A stretch of DNA of 64,000 nt from Phalacrocorax aristotelis (Eukaryota; Chordata; Aves; Suliformes; Phalacrocoracidae): positions 7,095,690 through 7,159,689 of the forward strand of contig NC_134276.1 of assembly GCF_949628215.1 (NCBI RefSeq), written 5' to 3'. A program made the position numbers and the translations under genes. The notes beneath the pieces were generated by a model, which worked only from the letters and a program-made list of their open reading frames with translations, was not told the DNA's origin and did not search any database. The number at the start of each line of letters is the position of its first letter. The first letter of the stretch is position 1. Positions 25,401 to 40,400 of this stretch are shown in pieces.

Positions 25401-28400
25401 GTCCTTTCTGAACATGATTTCTTTGATTCGATAGCGATTGGGATATGATAGGCTGAGCCTAAGTTACGAGGGGCTTTGAAAATAAAGTAGCTGGTGTTCG
25501 AAATAATATAAAGGGTAATTAGTTGAGGGAGTCAGAAGGAAAGCATAATTTGAGGCTCACTTCCCTGTTGATGGTTCTCCTAGACTGTTTGTGTAACCAT
25601 CTTGGCCTGTTATTATGAATTTGTATTGGTCTAAAAAATTAACTTACCTGATGTGTTAAACTTGCACCAAGACGTAGGTGAATTAAGCTATGGTTTATAT
25701 CCAACTTGAAGATCAGAAATATTGGGGGAATGAACAAATGAGTTAGCTTGTAGCAGTAGCCACGTAAGCCAGATTCATTAGCTCCAAATCTGCTCAGTTG
25801 TGAGCCTGATAGCCTTTTCCTTATATAAAAAGGGAGAGTAAGAGTCATAAAACTAAACAAAAATAGTTGTCGTTTATACTGGTTCCACAACCAGATGTCT
25901 TTGAGAACTCATCCCTCAGAGGGATCCAGGCTCCAACAACCTCAAAGTTTAGTCAAGACTCTGCAGTAGCTGAGTGGAGCTTAGCAAACCTAGTTGGTCT
26001 AAATGGACCCGTTTCAGTAATGGGATTAGAGTAGATGACCTCCAGAGGTTCTGCTCAACATTAATTATTTTATATCAGTGATCCTAAATATGTATAACTT
26101 CATTCTGCTATGATGATCTGGCAATTCAGGTTATTTTCTTAATTTGAGCTTAACAGGATAACAGCAACTTCTCTTGCCTGAAAGTCTAACATGATGATGC
26201 TTGCAGGATGAATGGAACAGCTTAAAATTGCCATTTTTTTCCAAGGAGAAATGTATCGGATGAGATGAGCACATAAGAAGGATCTTGGTGTCGGTAGATT
26301 CGGTTTCTAAACTGCTCTAACTTGTTTATGTGCTGTTATGGTACACTTACGCTTGTGTAATTGTGCCTGTGACTATTTTTGGATTAATGAGGCAAATGTA
26401 GTTGGAATTATAATATTGTATTTACAAGATGTGGCTGGAGCTGTTGAGACAGAATTTAGCAGTATTGTAATGTTAGCCTTTAAGTGTGACGGGGGTACTC
26501 ATCAAGTTTAAAGGTAAGAAATGATTTCGGAACCAATATTCTCCTATGTAAGGTAGCTTAGCCATCATCTTGGCCATGACGTCACCTTGACATTTCTACA
26601 ATATCTGTAACTGTGGAGAACTCTGAATAATCGTTATGAGTTGTGGATCAAAATGGTAATTTGGCACCTACCTGTATGTGGGAATTAAGGTGAAAAATTA
26701 AAGAAAAAGTCTTGTCAGTGTGACTTATCTATTGCTTTTTGAGTTGTTTCCCTTATTTTTTAACTTCTTTTACTGTTTTATTTGTTAATGCTTTGTTTGC
26801 TGATGACATTTGGTAGACAATCCTCATGTTAGTCTTCGTTGAAGCAGTTGGCCAGCAGAACCTGTTTTTACTGTATTTTTCACAGAAAGTGTCTTAATCT
26901 TTTTTACTGTTCTCAAACATAAGAAGTAAAGGTTAGTCAAAGAGTTGCCGTAAGAGTAAATCTAGACAGTTAGAGATACCTGAGGCAATAATGCTGAGTT
27001 CACAGGGTTACTGGTAGAGGTTTAAAGTAGTTTCTAAGAATTGCAAGTAGAAATTGCAGTTTTAGGTAGGAGAGAGAACATGATGGTCTTATTTGAATTG
27101 GAAAAAAAAGACAAGATACAACATGATGAACTAAAAGTATAAATTGTTGGCCGTAGAACAAGTTATTCTACATTATATTAAACCTGCCTTCTGCCTTTTT
27201 TATCCTGCTTATCTAATATAAATAAGATTAAATCACATTCCTTTTTAAATATGGAAAGCCCTGAACACAGTGGGTCTTCTCAGATTTCTTTAACTCTTCC
27301 ATAAACTATTTCCTGAGTCAGTGAATCTAGCTCTCAGAATAACATTATATGCAGAGGAAGAATTTTCTGTAATTTTTATTGTTAATTATAAGAAATGTGT
27401 GGCCCAGATTTCCTTGTCCCTGTCTTGAGGTGACTTGGGTGAAGCCACTGCAAAGTCTGCTGTAGAAAATTCTTCTAGTAAAGCAGTTTGATACAAATGG
27501 GTTTATTCAGAAGAGAAACAAAGCTAAATTTAGAACATAATCGTTTATGGCAGACTTTGTTTTAAAATGCAAATGTAGGTATTTTCTGATAATTGTGAAA
27601 ACAGGTAAGTATCACTCAGTTTTCAAATACACGCTGGTTATATAATATTCTTCTGTCAGATTAGATGTCACTTACGCGCTCAGACTCAGGTTGAACATCG
27701 CTCTTTCTTTCTAGCTTGATCACTTAAGAATGCCGTTTGGGGTTTCTTTGTTTTGGCACAGGCTTTATATGCAGTTACCAAATGTACCTCTCTGAGGAAG
27801 AAATAAATTTTTAAATTGTCAGTTTTGTGTGCTTGAATTAATGTTCAAAACGACTTCGCTTATTGTTTGCTTCACTAATGAAAATCACTTATTTACATCC
27901 AGGAACTTTGTAATTCTATTTTCTGCATTTAAATAAGGACATCACCTATGGAAGAGTTGGGAAAGTATTTAGAAATTTACCAAAGGCGTACATTGTTATC
28001 TGGATTTTAAATGTCACTGGGAATGTGTAGAATCAGATTTGAATGTGTCCAGTTCACAGTCATCAGAACTGTTAATTTGTAGAAGTAGATTTTAATAATA
28101 GATTTTACAGCTAACCTCATTATTTTGTTCTTATTTTAGTACTTCTGGTTTCTTGTGGTTTTTGTAAGTGTCCAAAAATCCTTCCATGGCAAAGCTAAAT
28201 CCTCTAGTGTTTAAATATTGAAGAAGAGTACTTATTAGACGTTCTGTAAATGTTTTCAAGGGGTTTTGCTAGAGTTCAGAAACTTTTCAAATAAAACTGG
28301 TATATATTTGTGTAATAACTTCAAGTTTGGTATTTTTTTGAAATTTTTTTTTTCAAAACTGGATAAAATTTGAGTAAGAAATATCTTAAGTGCTTATTAG

Positions 28401-31400
28401 CTTCATAATCAGCTTGTTAAGGTGAGTAGAAAAAATATCCATTGTAATCCAAAATACTTGTCATCAGCAGCCAGTTGAAAACTCTTCTCTGATACTTTAT
28501 ATTGGACATTTGAAAATAATCTTTCATGTTAAACTTCACACAAACCACCCAGGCTAAAAAGAAATTTTTAGTTTGGCAAATGACAGAATAAAAACTGACT
28601 GTGTGAAACTTTGCTGCTGCTGTAGCGTGTGCCTCAATTCAGTTTCTGCTTCATTTGACATTTGCTGTCAAATGTTCCATTAACATAACTCTTAACTGGA
28701 GTGTCTGTTTGTGTTTTTTCTCACTAACAGTTATTTTCCCTAGTGTGTAACGGTTTCCCATGTCCTCCTAGAAAGGAGGGGTGTGGCAGCTGTGTGCCTT
28801 GCCAGAACCTGTGACGGAAGTATTTAAAATTAGCATGGGTACATAGGTCACGTTAGCTGTTTTGGAGGGTGCAGGGAAGTGAATTCTGCAACCATAAAAT
28901 TTCTTAGAAACTCCACCAGTAGTGCTTACTGTAACTGTATTCCTAGCAAAAAAATCAAAGGAGGGAATTTTTTGTCCAATGGCAAACTTATCTGCATAAA
29001 CCCCATCTCTTCAGATTGTTAACCAATTTGGTGCAAATCTGCTGACTTCTGATCTTTAAAAATTTTCACTGTATTCTTAAAGATGGTTGACAGCGTTAGC
29101 TGGTGCTGCACTGTGTCTTCATGTGGGAAACAGTCGTGTGTCTGCTGACATTCTTATCTGCCCCTTGGGTAATGCCTTACCTGTGGAACCGTGTAACAAA
29201 TGTTGATATTCAGCATTTGTGTTTCAGTTCAAGATTGCTTACCAAGTGAGCGAACACTTCATACTTGTTTCTCTGTTCCAGTGATCAAATATTTGGCTAG
29301 AGTGAGAAGTATGAACATAAGAAAATGAGATCCTAACATAATGGAAAGTGGTGTGACTTGGGAGTTAAAAGATATGAATTGAAATCTAGACAACTAGAGA
29401 AGGGAATTGAACTTGAGTCTTAGCAGAGCAGACACCTATAGGATTTTTAATTTTTTTGTTGTGTTTGTTTCAGCTGTTGGGTTAAGTAGAGACACAGAAA
29501 CTTTCCCCATTGCATGTGATTTTCATAACTGCAATAAAATGAAAGTGTTTCAGCTTTGAATGTTCTGTCTTGTGGAGAAACTGTTCCCCTAGAGAAAAAA
29601 AAAAAAAACAAATCCTGTATCAATAGCTTTCTAAATTTCAAGTGCTTCACTAAAATCCTGTTGTATGGCCACAGGTAAAAGGGGAAAAGATTGATCATAT
29701 GCAAATGCACAAGCTCGAGTAGAATTATTTTAAGTATAGACGCTGCCTCATATTCCACCATCAATGATTAGCCACAGTGTTCCCTCATGCAAGTGGAATG
29801 TCAGTCATTAGCATGTTATCTCTTCAGTTTGAAAGCTAATCTGTACTCTTAAGTGGATTGTATTCTATTGAACTCTTCTATGTGGACATAATTTCAATAA
29901 GAAAAATTACTCAGCTCATTCAAGAATTATTTTATATTCCTTTTATGATTAAAAAAGTAATGGCTTTGCTATGTGTGTTGGCTTCAGTTATAAATTTACC
30001 AATTAGGTAAACTTGATGTGATGCATACTTGGCTTACACTTTCGATCCATTAATATGTATTTAAATTCTAGCAATAACCTTTGGCTTTCATCCTATTAAG
30101 AAAAGATGAAGCATTAGAGCAAATAAGAGCTTCCTGACAGCTTCAGAGAGTTTGTTGGGTAATTTCACTTTTCCTGGCTTGGTGAACTTCTTGTATTTTG
30201 TATGTTAGAATATTTAGATTCTGACTATTCTGGAAGAGTAGGGCATTAAGAATTTTTCATCAAAGCTTTAACTTGTGTGTGATTATATACATATCCCTCT
30301 TATCATAGTATTTTTCTTGTCCGGGCATTGAGTTTATCTGTCATAAAGCAGTACGTGCTATCTGAAAAGCATGTAGTCTATTCAGAATGACCTTTAATCT
30401 TTGACAGTACCTTGTGGTAGGGCAGGGATACATAACATGCACATCTGCTCAAAGGTAATGGTACAACTATATTTGTTTAATTTAATAGGTTGGTAACTTT
30501 AATAATCTTAAAAAAAAAAATCAAAGAACTAGTCATATATATGACCTGTTATTGGGTATAGCTATGTAAACATGTGTTTGTGGAAGACTGCAGAATAAAT
30601 AGGAGACTGCTGTTGGACTGGGGGCTAAATATGTGCATGTTCTGAATATGAGCTCAGGCTGTTAACATGTTGTTTACTGGATTAATCATCTGTAGTGTTT
30701 TTTGCATGTTGATTTTATGTTGGCTTGGGAGAAATCAAATATTTGTGAGGGTATACCTGCCTCATTAGTAGTGCTTTGTACTTAGTGTTTATTAGTTTCT
30801 GAATTTAAAATATACATTAAGGCAAATTTTGCCCCTTCTGTTGTTCAGATGGCCATTTCCACATTGAATCTTGCACTAAGCTGCAATGCTGCATTTGTGA
30901 CACCGATTTCTGTGACCGTGGGTGGATGTCAAACACAGGCCTGGCTCCTGTAAGAAGCTCTTTTGGGGGTACTGAATTTTTATAACAGTATTACCTCTAG
31001 CAGGGACAAAAACATGCTGTCCAAGCAAAGCTGCTCACACACTGGACAGCTTCAGTGTGAAAGCTGGATCCTTTAAACAGGAGCAGTAGTAAACTGATTT
31101 GCTTGTCTTGTGGAGCTCTTTTTTTTGAGCTCTGTTTTTTAGCATCTTTTTAAAAACAAATAAATTGGAGTAATTCTTACAATACAAATTTCTTGAGTTT
31201 CTGGCAGGACCTGTGACTTATTTTATTTTCTAATTGTAGTTAATCTGAATATTGTATGAGCTGCTTCCCAGGATTGCAGTACTTGTTTCTTAATAATTTT
31301 CCAGTCGACTTCATAAAATTGCAATATCACAGAAAGGCAGGGTTTGGAAGGGACCTCTAGAAATGATCTTGTTCAACCCCCCTGCTTGAGCAGGCACACC

Positions 31401-34400
31401 CAGAGCAGGGGGCACAGGAACGCGACCAGGTGGGGTGTGAATGTCTCCAGGGAAGGGACCCCACAGCCTCCCTGGGCAGCCTGTGCCCCTGCTCTGGCAC
31501 CCGCACAGGAAAGGAGTTTTTCCTCATATTGAGGTGGAACTTCCTGTGTTCCAGCTTGTGCTCATTGCCCCTTGTCTTGTCGTTGGGCACCATTGAAGAC
31601 AGTCTGGTCCCATCTTCTTTAGATATTTACAGGTATTGATGAAATCCCCCCTCAGTCTTCTCTTTTCCAGGCTGAACAAACCCAGGTCTCTCAGCCTTTC
31701 CTCATAAGGGAGATGCTCCAGCCCCCTGATCATCTTGGTAGCTCTCCGCTGGACTTGCTCAAGCAGTTCTGTGTCCTTCTGAAACCTGGGGAGCCCAGAA
31801 CTGGACACAGCACTCCAAATGTGGTCTCACTAGGGCAGAGTAGAGGGGGAGGATAATCTCAAACATATCTACAAACGTGTGAATGAAGAGCAAAGTGCTC
31901 CTATTCTGAAGATTTTTTTTTTTTAGTCCTGTGTTTAGACTAAATTTAGCCAGCTCTAAGACCTGTATATTACCATATTTTCACTTCATTTTTTTTCCTT
32001 CAACACTGGGGTAATGAGCTCCTTCATTGCAACTGCTGCTTGGGGATGGTGGTCAATAAATCACTTTTTCTGCTGTAGCTTCCCAAGTTACGAAGGCAAT
32101 ACATAGTCTAGAATAATTTCTATTCCCAAGTTATTTCCACATAAGTGTTTCTTGCAGCAAGGTTTCGTGGGCAAGCTCAGCTGCTCAATCTTGCACCAGA
32201 ATCATCTCACGTTTCTAGTTGGTTTGGCAAACATGAATTGAGATTTAATTTGATGTAGAAAATGGACAGGTCACCTACTGGGCAAAGCAGTTGAGCATTT
32301 TCAAGCTCTTTGGTGTTTGGCCAAAAGTTATTACATGAGGGGTTGAGTTCATCTGAATTTTATCCGTATCTGGGGGAATATGTAAATAAAGAATTAACTA
32401 ACTGGGATGTCATTTACCTTACTCTCCCTTTATGGTTTTGGTGGTGTGGTGTTTGTTTTTTTTTTTTAAATGAAGAATGTAATATATGTAACCCTTGGCA
32501 CTCTGCATGCCATTTCAGTGCCTGCTTACTGGATTGGATTCTCTCTCTCGCATTGTTCAAAAAACCCAACCTATCGTCATGTTGGAGAATATAACCAATT
32601 ATGTGCTCACTCTAGATAACATCTTTGGTGTAATAAATGAAAAAGCAATGGTTAGGAGGATGGGAATCTGCCATAGTTGACCTATTTTGGAGTGACTAGA
32701 GGTGTGGGGCACACTTTCTGGCCTGGAAGATCTAGTTCTTGTAAATATTTTCAAGTTGATACTTATGAATAGAAATGTTGTTCAAAGTGAGAGGTATAGC
32801 TAAATCATTGGAAACAATCAGTATGAGAAGTCTGTAATTCTGGTTTATGTTCAGTTTACTATTCAACTGACTGCAAATGATATGGTCTGAGTTAGCGAAG
32901 CCTATTTTCAAGCCAAATGTTTATAATCTTACTGTAAATTAATATTGGTAGGGTTTTGGAATGAAGTTCAGAAAACCATGTTCAGCTTACCTGATAGTTC
33001 TTTTTGTGGGGCAGTGAACTAGTTTTTCACAGCTTTGTCTTAGGCTACTGAGTGCAGAATGAGATTCTGCACAAGGAGTTAGGTCACAGGCCCATGTTGA
33101 AAGCACATGTCTTCTCTAGGATAACTTGTGGCAGATGGCTTTGTGTTACTCTCTAGCCTGACTGCCTCTTGTTTGCCACGGGTCAAGAATCATATGATCG
33201 CTTACCATGGGTTGGCTAATCCACATCTATGTGCCTAGCGTGGAGTAGATGTTGTACTTCAAATCCACATCTTAGACTTGTAGCAGCTTCTTTGTGTAGA
33301 GGAAGTCTTCTTGTTTCTTGGGTATGAATCTTCAGTCTTGCTGTACTTTTACTGTACTTCTCACCTTTTATTCTTCTCTCAGCTAATAACTATCAATTGT
33401 GTAAAGCAATGAATCATTTAGTTTTCTCCGGTAATGAAGGTCGAACAGTTGTAAAGATTGTAGATATCTTGGTTGGGAGCGCAAATACATTCTTTTTCTT
33501 ACCCAGAGTATTATACAGTGTTGTACTGCATGTTTTGTACCAGTTAACTTCGGCAGGATTAGGCAATACAAGGCCTTTGATACAGGTGCAATTGCAAATC
33601 TTCAGTGTTACTGAAATGGCTGCAGACCAGACCTTTGCTATGATTCCTTGCAAAATCTTTGCTTTGCTGGGAAAAAAGCCATAAACCCAAACAGAACTGA
33701 ATTACGTGAAAGCCATTTAGCTGCAAAACTGATCTGTTATAACAAAAATATGCATTAGTTTATTCTACTTAAAAACAAACTAGAACTGTTTTCTAGGGAA
33801 AATCTAGTTTTGCCACCTTTACTCAAGTTTGGTGTGTGATTTAGTATAGGTAGGTAGATGGAATTCTTCAAAACGTAAGTCATATCTGTCACTTACATAG
33901 GTGTAGGGTTTTGAAATCTTTAGAAATATACTCCTGTTGGGCTACTCTTTTGGACTTTAACTTTGTAAGTCACTTCTCTTTTTGCATGTCTCCATTTTCT
34001 CATTCTCTTTCCATAGACAGTGCATAAAACTGTAGATTACTTCAGGCTGGAAGGGAGCTCAGAAGGTCCTCTAACCAATCTCTTGCTTAAACCATGTCAA
34101 ACTTTAAAAGATCTGGTTGCTTATGGGTTCCAGTGCCAGACCACTTTCAGTGTGAAGACTTTTGATTTCTTCATCTGATAAGAATTTCCCTTGTTGCAGC
34201 ATGTCGTCTGCCTCTCATCCTTTTCCTGTGAACTTCTAAGAAACATCTGACCATGATGATCACATTTCTATTCCCCCTCCCTGCCTTCAGCCTTCTGTTC
34301 TGCAGATGGAATAAGCCCACCTGCTTCAACAGCTTGTGCATCGTGTGGTCTAAGCCCTGGCCATCCTGATGGCCTTTCTCTGGGCAGTCTCCAGCCTCAT

Positions 34401-37400
34401 CTGTGGATATAACTCTGCATTCATTGCTATATGAGGGAAGCTTAGACGAGTCTCCCAGCCAGCTGCAAGCCTGACTTAAAATTCTTGATTCAAACTGCTG
34501 CCTTAATTGAAAAAAATGGCCAGTGTTTATTATTTAATATCTGTATGCTGTGTGTATTACAGTATGGAAGTTGTAGCAGCTTTTTGAGTCTGGAAGTTGC
34601 TTTGTACTTCCCAGGAGAGCTGCTTTTTCAGCTGTGAGGTGTTGCGGGCATTAATGCAGACGGTCAATACAGTGAGTGACTTTCTGTTCTGTATGTGGTA
34701 TTGATGGGGATAAGTATTCAAGTCTTCCTCCTTCTCTCCTATGACAAGAAGTTCAACGATGAAACAGCCATCACACTTTCACCAAGGGTTATCCTTTTTT
34801 GTTTGCTTGGTATTTTTGTTTGTTTCTTTTTTGTTCTTTTCTAAGGTTAAAGCTATTCCCCTTAGTGCCTTGCCCTTTGGTTATATACCTGCCTGTTATG
34901 TTACTCATACCGTACCCAGTAACTAGCAGTCTTGAGATATGTTGCTTTGGGCTTTTAGGTTTCAAAATATGTAGCTAGTATTTTCATAGGTGGGTGTGAG
35001 GTGAGTTGTCTAAAGTGTAGGATGTGAAAATAACTATATATTTTTTTTCTCTCCCTTAATGAAGGGTGTCTGGGAATAGGATAAATAAGCAAGAACGCTA
35101 TATGTGACAGTCTCCCTGAACAGGCATTGCAGCACTGTGGGATGCAGGGTACTGTCTTCTCTTCTCCTGTGTCTGTATTATGCTTCTTATGCTATGGTTA
35201 GCATAAAAATTGCTGATCTAATTTGGACTTAACTGTACAAATATTTCTTTGCCTAATTAGCATCACTCATGAATACTTTTAAAGAAAACTTTAGATAGAT
35301 GTAACTCCTCTGAAATGTATATGACATAGGTGCTTTGGGGTATCAGGACGTACCAGATTATTAAGCATTTGTGTTGTTCAACCTGCGTTTTGTAGAAGAA
35401 TCATCTTCATGTTTTGCTGAACTTAGTAACTGGTGTGGCAGTGCAAATGCAAACAAGGGAAAGAGTCAGATTTACTTCCATTCAAGGCTAGATTTGCATG
35501 TGTACTTCTGTTCTCACCTGTGTTGTCTCCCAGTTCGCCACTAGTTCTCCTTCCTAATGTCCCTGCCCTCTCTACCCCCACCGCCCAAGTTCATTCATAT
35601 GCTTTTCACACAAGCACTCATCAGTTCTGTGAGGGATGATTTTTCTGCTGAGTTATAGAGCCTGTTTTCTTTTACACACTGCAACAGACACCAAAACATG
35701 ATTTGAAAGTCCAGTGGTGTTTTAGAAAACATTTCTTCTGGAACAAAATGTCACCTAGAATGGACATTTTCTGTGCCCCCCACCCCCACCCCCCCCCCCC
35801 CCCCCCCCCCGTAATTTTAGTTAGTGGATTTTCAAGTGGCACCTCTTTCTTTGTTACTGTTGATTAGTTGGCAAATGTTCCATTTCGGAATAGAAGTTCT
35901 CACTTTCTAATATGCATTTGCACCTCTTAGGCCAGAATGTATGACTTGACATCCTGTGATGCGTATACCTTTGCAGGAACGCACATTAAATCCGAGACAG
36001 CCTTGCACAAAACTGCTTGTGTTGTTACTTAGGTGGGAAGACCTGAAGATCAAGAAGCTGCAGGGCTTGGTTTTAATGATCCAGTTCAGAGCATGTCTCT
36101 TGCTGAGTAATATCCTAGTATTGTCTTAACAGCCCTAAATCACCATCCAATAATAGATAACCGTGACTTCAAAATGAGGTCATGAGTGCCTGTAGTCATC
36201 ACAGTTTTACTTGTAGATAAAGGAATGGCTAATCTCTCCATCTCATTACATTTTGAATGTGGAAATCATTTCCTGCTTGCTTCCTTTAGTCCTTAAACTT
36301 GTAAATAGCAGCCTTTTCAGTTGTGACTGTACTAGTTGTGAGTTTATGGTAGCCATGCTTACCTGCTTCTGTGGCTGACGGAGGGCCCTGTCTTTCAGGA
36401 ATCCTTCCTGAGGAATGATTGTTCATACCACGATATAAAACTGTCTTCAAAGGTTCAGCGTTGACCGTCAGATGAAATGGATGTTTCCTGGTAGCCTTAG
36501 TAGCCCATAGACAGGCAGTCATAGGGCTTACTCAGATCTTGATCCTCATTGAGCTATGGCCTTTGGCAGGGCTGGCAGCTTGAGTGAAAATTACGGTTTT
36601 ATTTTTGGGGTGGTAATGGTAGTAAAATGTCAGCACTACTACATTGAATTAAGTTTAAGCTTCATATTAAATATTAGCAAGCTGTGTTATATCACACATG
36701 GATGTTAATATAGTTGCTGCTGTTGTATTTGTCACTGTAGCGTCATGATCTTAAGTCATCACTTCATTGACGTTTGGAAATAACTTACTGGATTATTACA
36801 TACTATTATATTGATTGTATTATAATTGTGGTTCCTTGTGGTTATATAGGTGTGACAGTAGAAAAATCTATATTTGAAGAATCACTAGACTTCATCTACT
36901 GGAAGTCCAGGTTAAGCAAAAACTATATAGCTTTGTTTTAGCTAGCCATCCTTGGGTTTTGCTGTCTCCTAACCATCTTTTCGGTTAACAACCCACTTTG
37001 TTGTAACTAAATTTATCTAACAGCTTCTGGCATTGTAGCTAGAGGCTCATTTTTTCACTTAATATTTCCTCTGCCCTTTTGAAGGTGTTGATTGCATTGT
37101 ATCAAGACTAAGCAGTATTTGAATCTTTTATTACTCACATTGAACCAATGTCTAGAAGGGCTTACCGGTCCATTAAGAGACCAGAAATATGAGGTTTACA
37201 ATTAATTCTAGTCATAATCTTCCAGTAAAACTTGATTAAATGGTAGCATGTAGGAATCATTTTGCTATTAATGCCTTAGATGTTTGAAGCTGGGGGCTGT
37301 TAATCAGAGCCAGTGTAAGTCATTCTAGTACTTCTGTTCCAGGACATTCGTAGGCAGCTGTAAAAGCGATTGAGGACCAGGGATATTGGCAGTGAGCAGA

Positions 37401-40400
37401 GTGGAGCTTGTATTACAAGGTTCTAGTAGACCAAGTGCTATGGTGCTTTTCAAGACATTATTTATTTTGCTGGAAAGCCCCTCGGTTTTCATAGAAAATA
37501 TTACTGTATAAAATGAATGTACAGATTTTTTTGGTGTGTTATTGATCTTCCTTCACAGAACTCATAATAACAAACTTCTGTATTGCAGATTTAATCCAGT
37601 GCACAAATGAGATGAATGTGAACATCCCGCAACTGGCAGACAGTTTGTTTGAACGAACAACCAACAGTAGCTGGGTAGTGGTCTTCAAATCTCTCATCAC
37701 AACCCACCATCTAATGGTGTATGGAAACGAGGTAATATAAAAAATGATGTGTCTGAGAACAGGTACAGCACTTCATTCCTGTAAATGTTGGCTAAATGCT
37801 TCCATTAATTATCTTTCTAAGGAAAAAAACCCAACCCTATATTTTTACCTTTTTGTATCAGCTCCATGTGAACACAGGTCTTATATGTTTGTCTACTTAG
37901 TTAGTTTCTACTTTAAAGCTTGTAATTCTAGAATCAAAAGTAAGTGCCCTGAATGCTGGGGGTACCTTTTTCTGTGGTGTTATGCTAACAATAAAAAAAC
38001 CAACCAGACCAACCCAACAGATTACGTTGAATGGGATTCTAAAAGCTGAAAATGGAAGAGTATTTAGGTTCATGCTCTAGCTAATCCAGATGGTCTTTTC
38101 TCCTGCATAACTTGATTCTGAATGGATTTCCACCATTACCCCCTAACTTTTTGCAGTGAAGGCAAATGTGTCCCTGCGAGCTGGCTATCTAAATAATACC
38201 AAATAGTGTAGGACAATTGAACAAAACCCCAACTTAAACAGAAAGGAAAAAGCTTATTTTGTTCCACAACTTGAATTCCTATGGGGCCTCATTTTTTGAG
38301 ATGCCAAGCCAAGCATAGCAGCAGCTTGAATTTTCTGCATTTAAAAAAACCTGAAGCTATACTTCAAAGGCATTCTTAGAAAGTGTTTGCAAACTTTCCT
38401 TTTTACTACAGACAGTCAGAGTATTATGTAAGTTATATGAACTTTGGAACTGAGAGGGATAGCTTTAGAAAATTACAAATAGGATTTTGTGGAGAAGGCC
38501 AAAATTTTTAATTTCAGTTTTCATTCAGAATTCTTACAGGTTGTGTAACTTCTTCCTCTGGCTGACTGACTGTGTTGTGAAGGGTTTTAAGTTGTTGGTT
38601 TCTCTGTTGTGTGGGTTGTTATTGGTTTTTTAATATCTACACACACACACACACACACACGCGCGCGCGCGCACACACACACACACACACACAGGCTTCT
38701 CTTGCAGGTCAGCTGCAGAGTATTTATGGTCTTGGTAAAAGTCTGTACTTTGAAGCTAAGTAAGCCACAAGAGGGCAAACTTCTCATGTTGACTTTAAGC
38801 ATTATCACTGGGATAATGGAAACTTTCCAGCAGTCTATACACTTCTGCTGTGCTGCACTTTGAGTCATGTAAATTTTAAACTGATACTAATACACTCCAT
38901 AGTAATGAAAGGTATTTCACAGGACCGCTGTCTGAACTATTTTCCATTTTAAGAATAAAATTGCCAAATTTTGCTTGCCAGATGTGTTACAGAAGCAATG
39001 AAGGTAAGATTGTTGCTCAGGATGAAACTTCTCACACTAGAGAGAGTATTTGAACAACGAACATGGAAATCGAGTGCTTATGAAAATGTCTAGAAGTTTA
39101 TAGAGAAACTATAAATCCCTTTGTAAAAAACCTGAAAAGCATTTGGTCCTCCAGCTATTGCTTAATTCATTTATAGCTAAGTACTGAGTGGTTTTATCTG
39201 TCTCCAGTTCTTTTTCTATGTAACCTATGTAGTTATGCTAATGAAAATAATTCAGTAGTATCTCTTACACTAATCAGAACTACTTTTTTCTCTGTCAAAA
39301 TGTTATTACAAGTGAATGATAGGTTTATTTTTGTAGCAGCTCTCTATACAGTAGTTCATAAGACAAATCTTTTCCTGCTAAATAAGATGTGGATCTGAAA
39401 TGTGTCTTTACAAGATGAAAATGGCATCATTCATTTCTGTGAAACATTATTCAGAATTAGATGTAACTACTCAGATGTACTAAGTATGGTACTGTGTTAA
39501 TGTTTCATATGGTTTCTTAGGTTTATTTAATGTTTAATTTGTAAGCAAACTAATCTTTATATCACCTTATTTTCACATTCAAGTACTATTAAAATCCCAA
39601 GCTGAGCAAAGATGCTGTGGCTAACTGGTAAAATGAAATCAACTTGTTATAAAATAAAGTTAGTGAAACAATTGTGAGCACGTAAAATGAGAATGTATTT
39701 GGGAGGACTTTTTCAGAAGTTTCTAGTTCTGTATTCCGGCTTAAAATAAAGTCTTTCAGTCAGAGGCCTTTGTGCAATATCTACGTAACTTTGATTTGTT
39801 CACAGATTTGTACATAAAAGTAACTAGCTGAATTTGAAAATTAACTGAGTTTTTTGGTAATAGTTTCCAGATATGAAGTCAGTCTTACAGCATAAAAGCT
39901 GAATTTCATAAGCTGGATAAAGAGTTTCTAGTACTGTTACCTTAGTTCCAGCTTGATAATATAGTAAAAGCATTCAAATTTTTCCTTTCATCTAGCGTTT
40001 TATCCAGTATCTGGCGTCCAGAAACACATTGTTTAATTTGAGCAATTTCCTAGACAAAAGTGGATTGCAAGGTAAGGCGTCTCTTTCACGAAAAGTTAGC
40101 AGTGTGCTGTGGGATGTTGAATACAATGTGGTAACTCTAATGGACTGTGTTATTTAAGAAGTAATTTTTCTGTCTGTTTTACCCCAGACTACATTTCTTA
40201 ATTTAAAATGCTGTTGTGGCATGGCAGAAGCTGCCTGCTGGAGGAATTTGTTGCATCTTTTAGAAAAGTCTTACTTGTAAAGGTTTCTAACTTTCTTAGC
40301 TGAACAGATCTGGCTTAGTGCTCCTCCTGTTTCTGAAGAGACCTCTCCATTTGGAGAGGTATATTTTGATTTGTAAGTTAAATTTAAAGAAGTCTCACTG

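Larger units (their letters stand above)
7433..37588 (+). other. PICALM: Intron 1 (30,156 bp)
   Basis: This large first intron starts GTGAGT and ends TTGCAG. It holds a 78-bp LTR remnant (9637-9714), an old CR1/L3-like fragment (about 24400-24890), a CR1 3' end (about 25990-26090), a well-kept CR1 (about 31323-31862), an older CR1 (about 34024-34425), several homopolymers and hairpins, and a few exon-like open frames near 17956-19905 that I could not identify. Between these, at about 7600-9600, 9720-17900, 20300-24400, 26100-31300, 31900-34000 and 34450-37580, I see nothing beyond ordinary AT-rich intronic DNA. First introns of such genes usually carry enhancers, but I cannot point to one. 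Confidence 0.85.

Noticed and set aside
28652-28674. Hairpin as a miRNA precursor
   Set aside because: The stem is 9 bp, far shorter than a precursor of 60-80 nt with about 22 paired bases.
31524-31808. 95-codon minus-strand protein ([19 protein letters not shown]...)
   Set aside because: It is the tail end of the CR1 ORF2, part of the retrotransposon and not a host gene.
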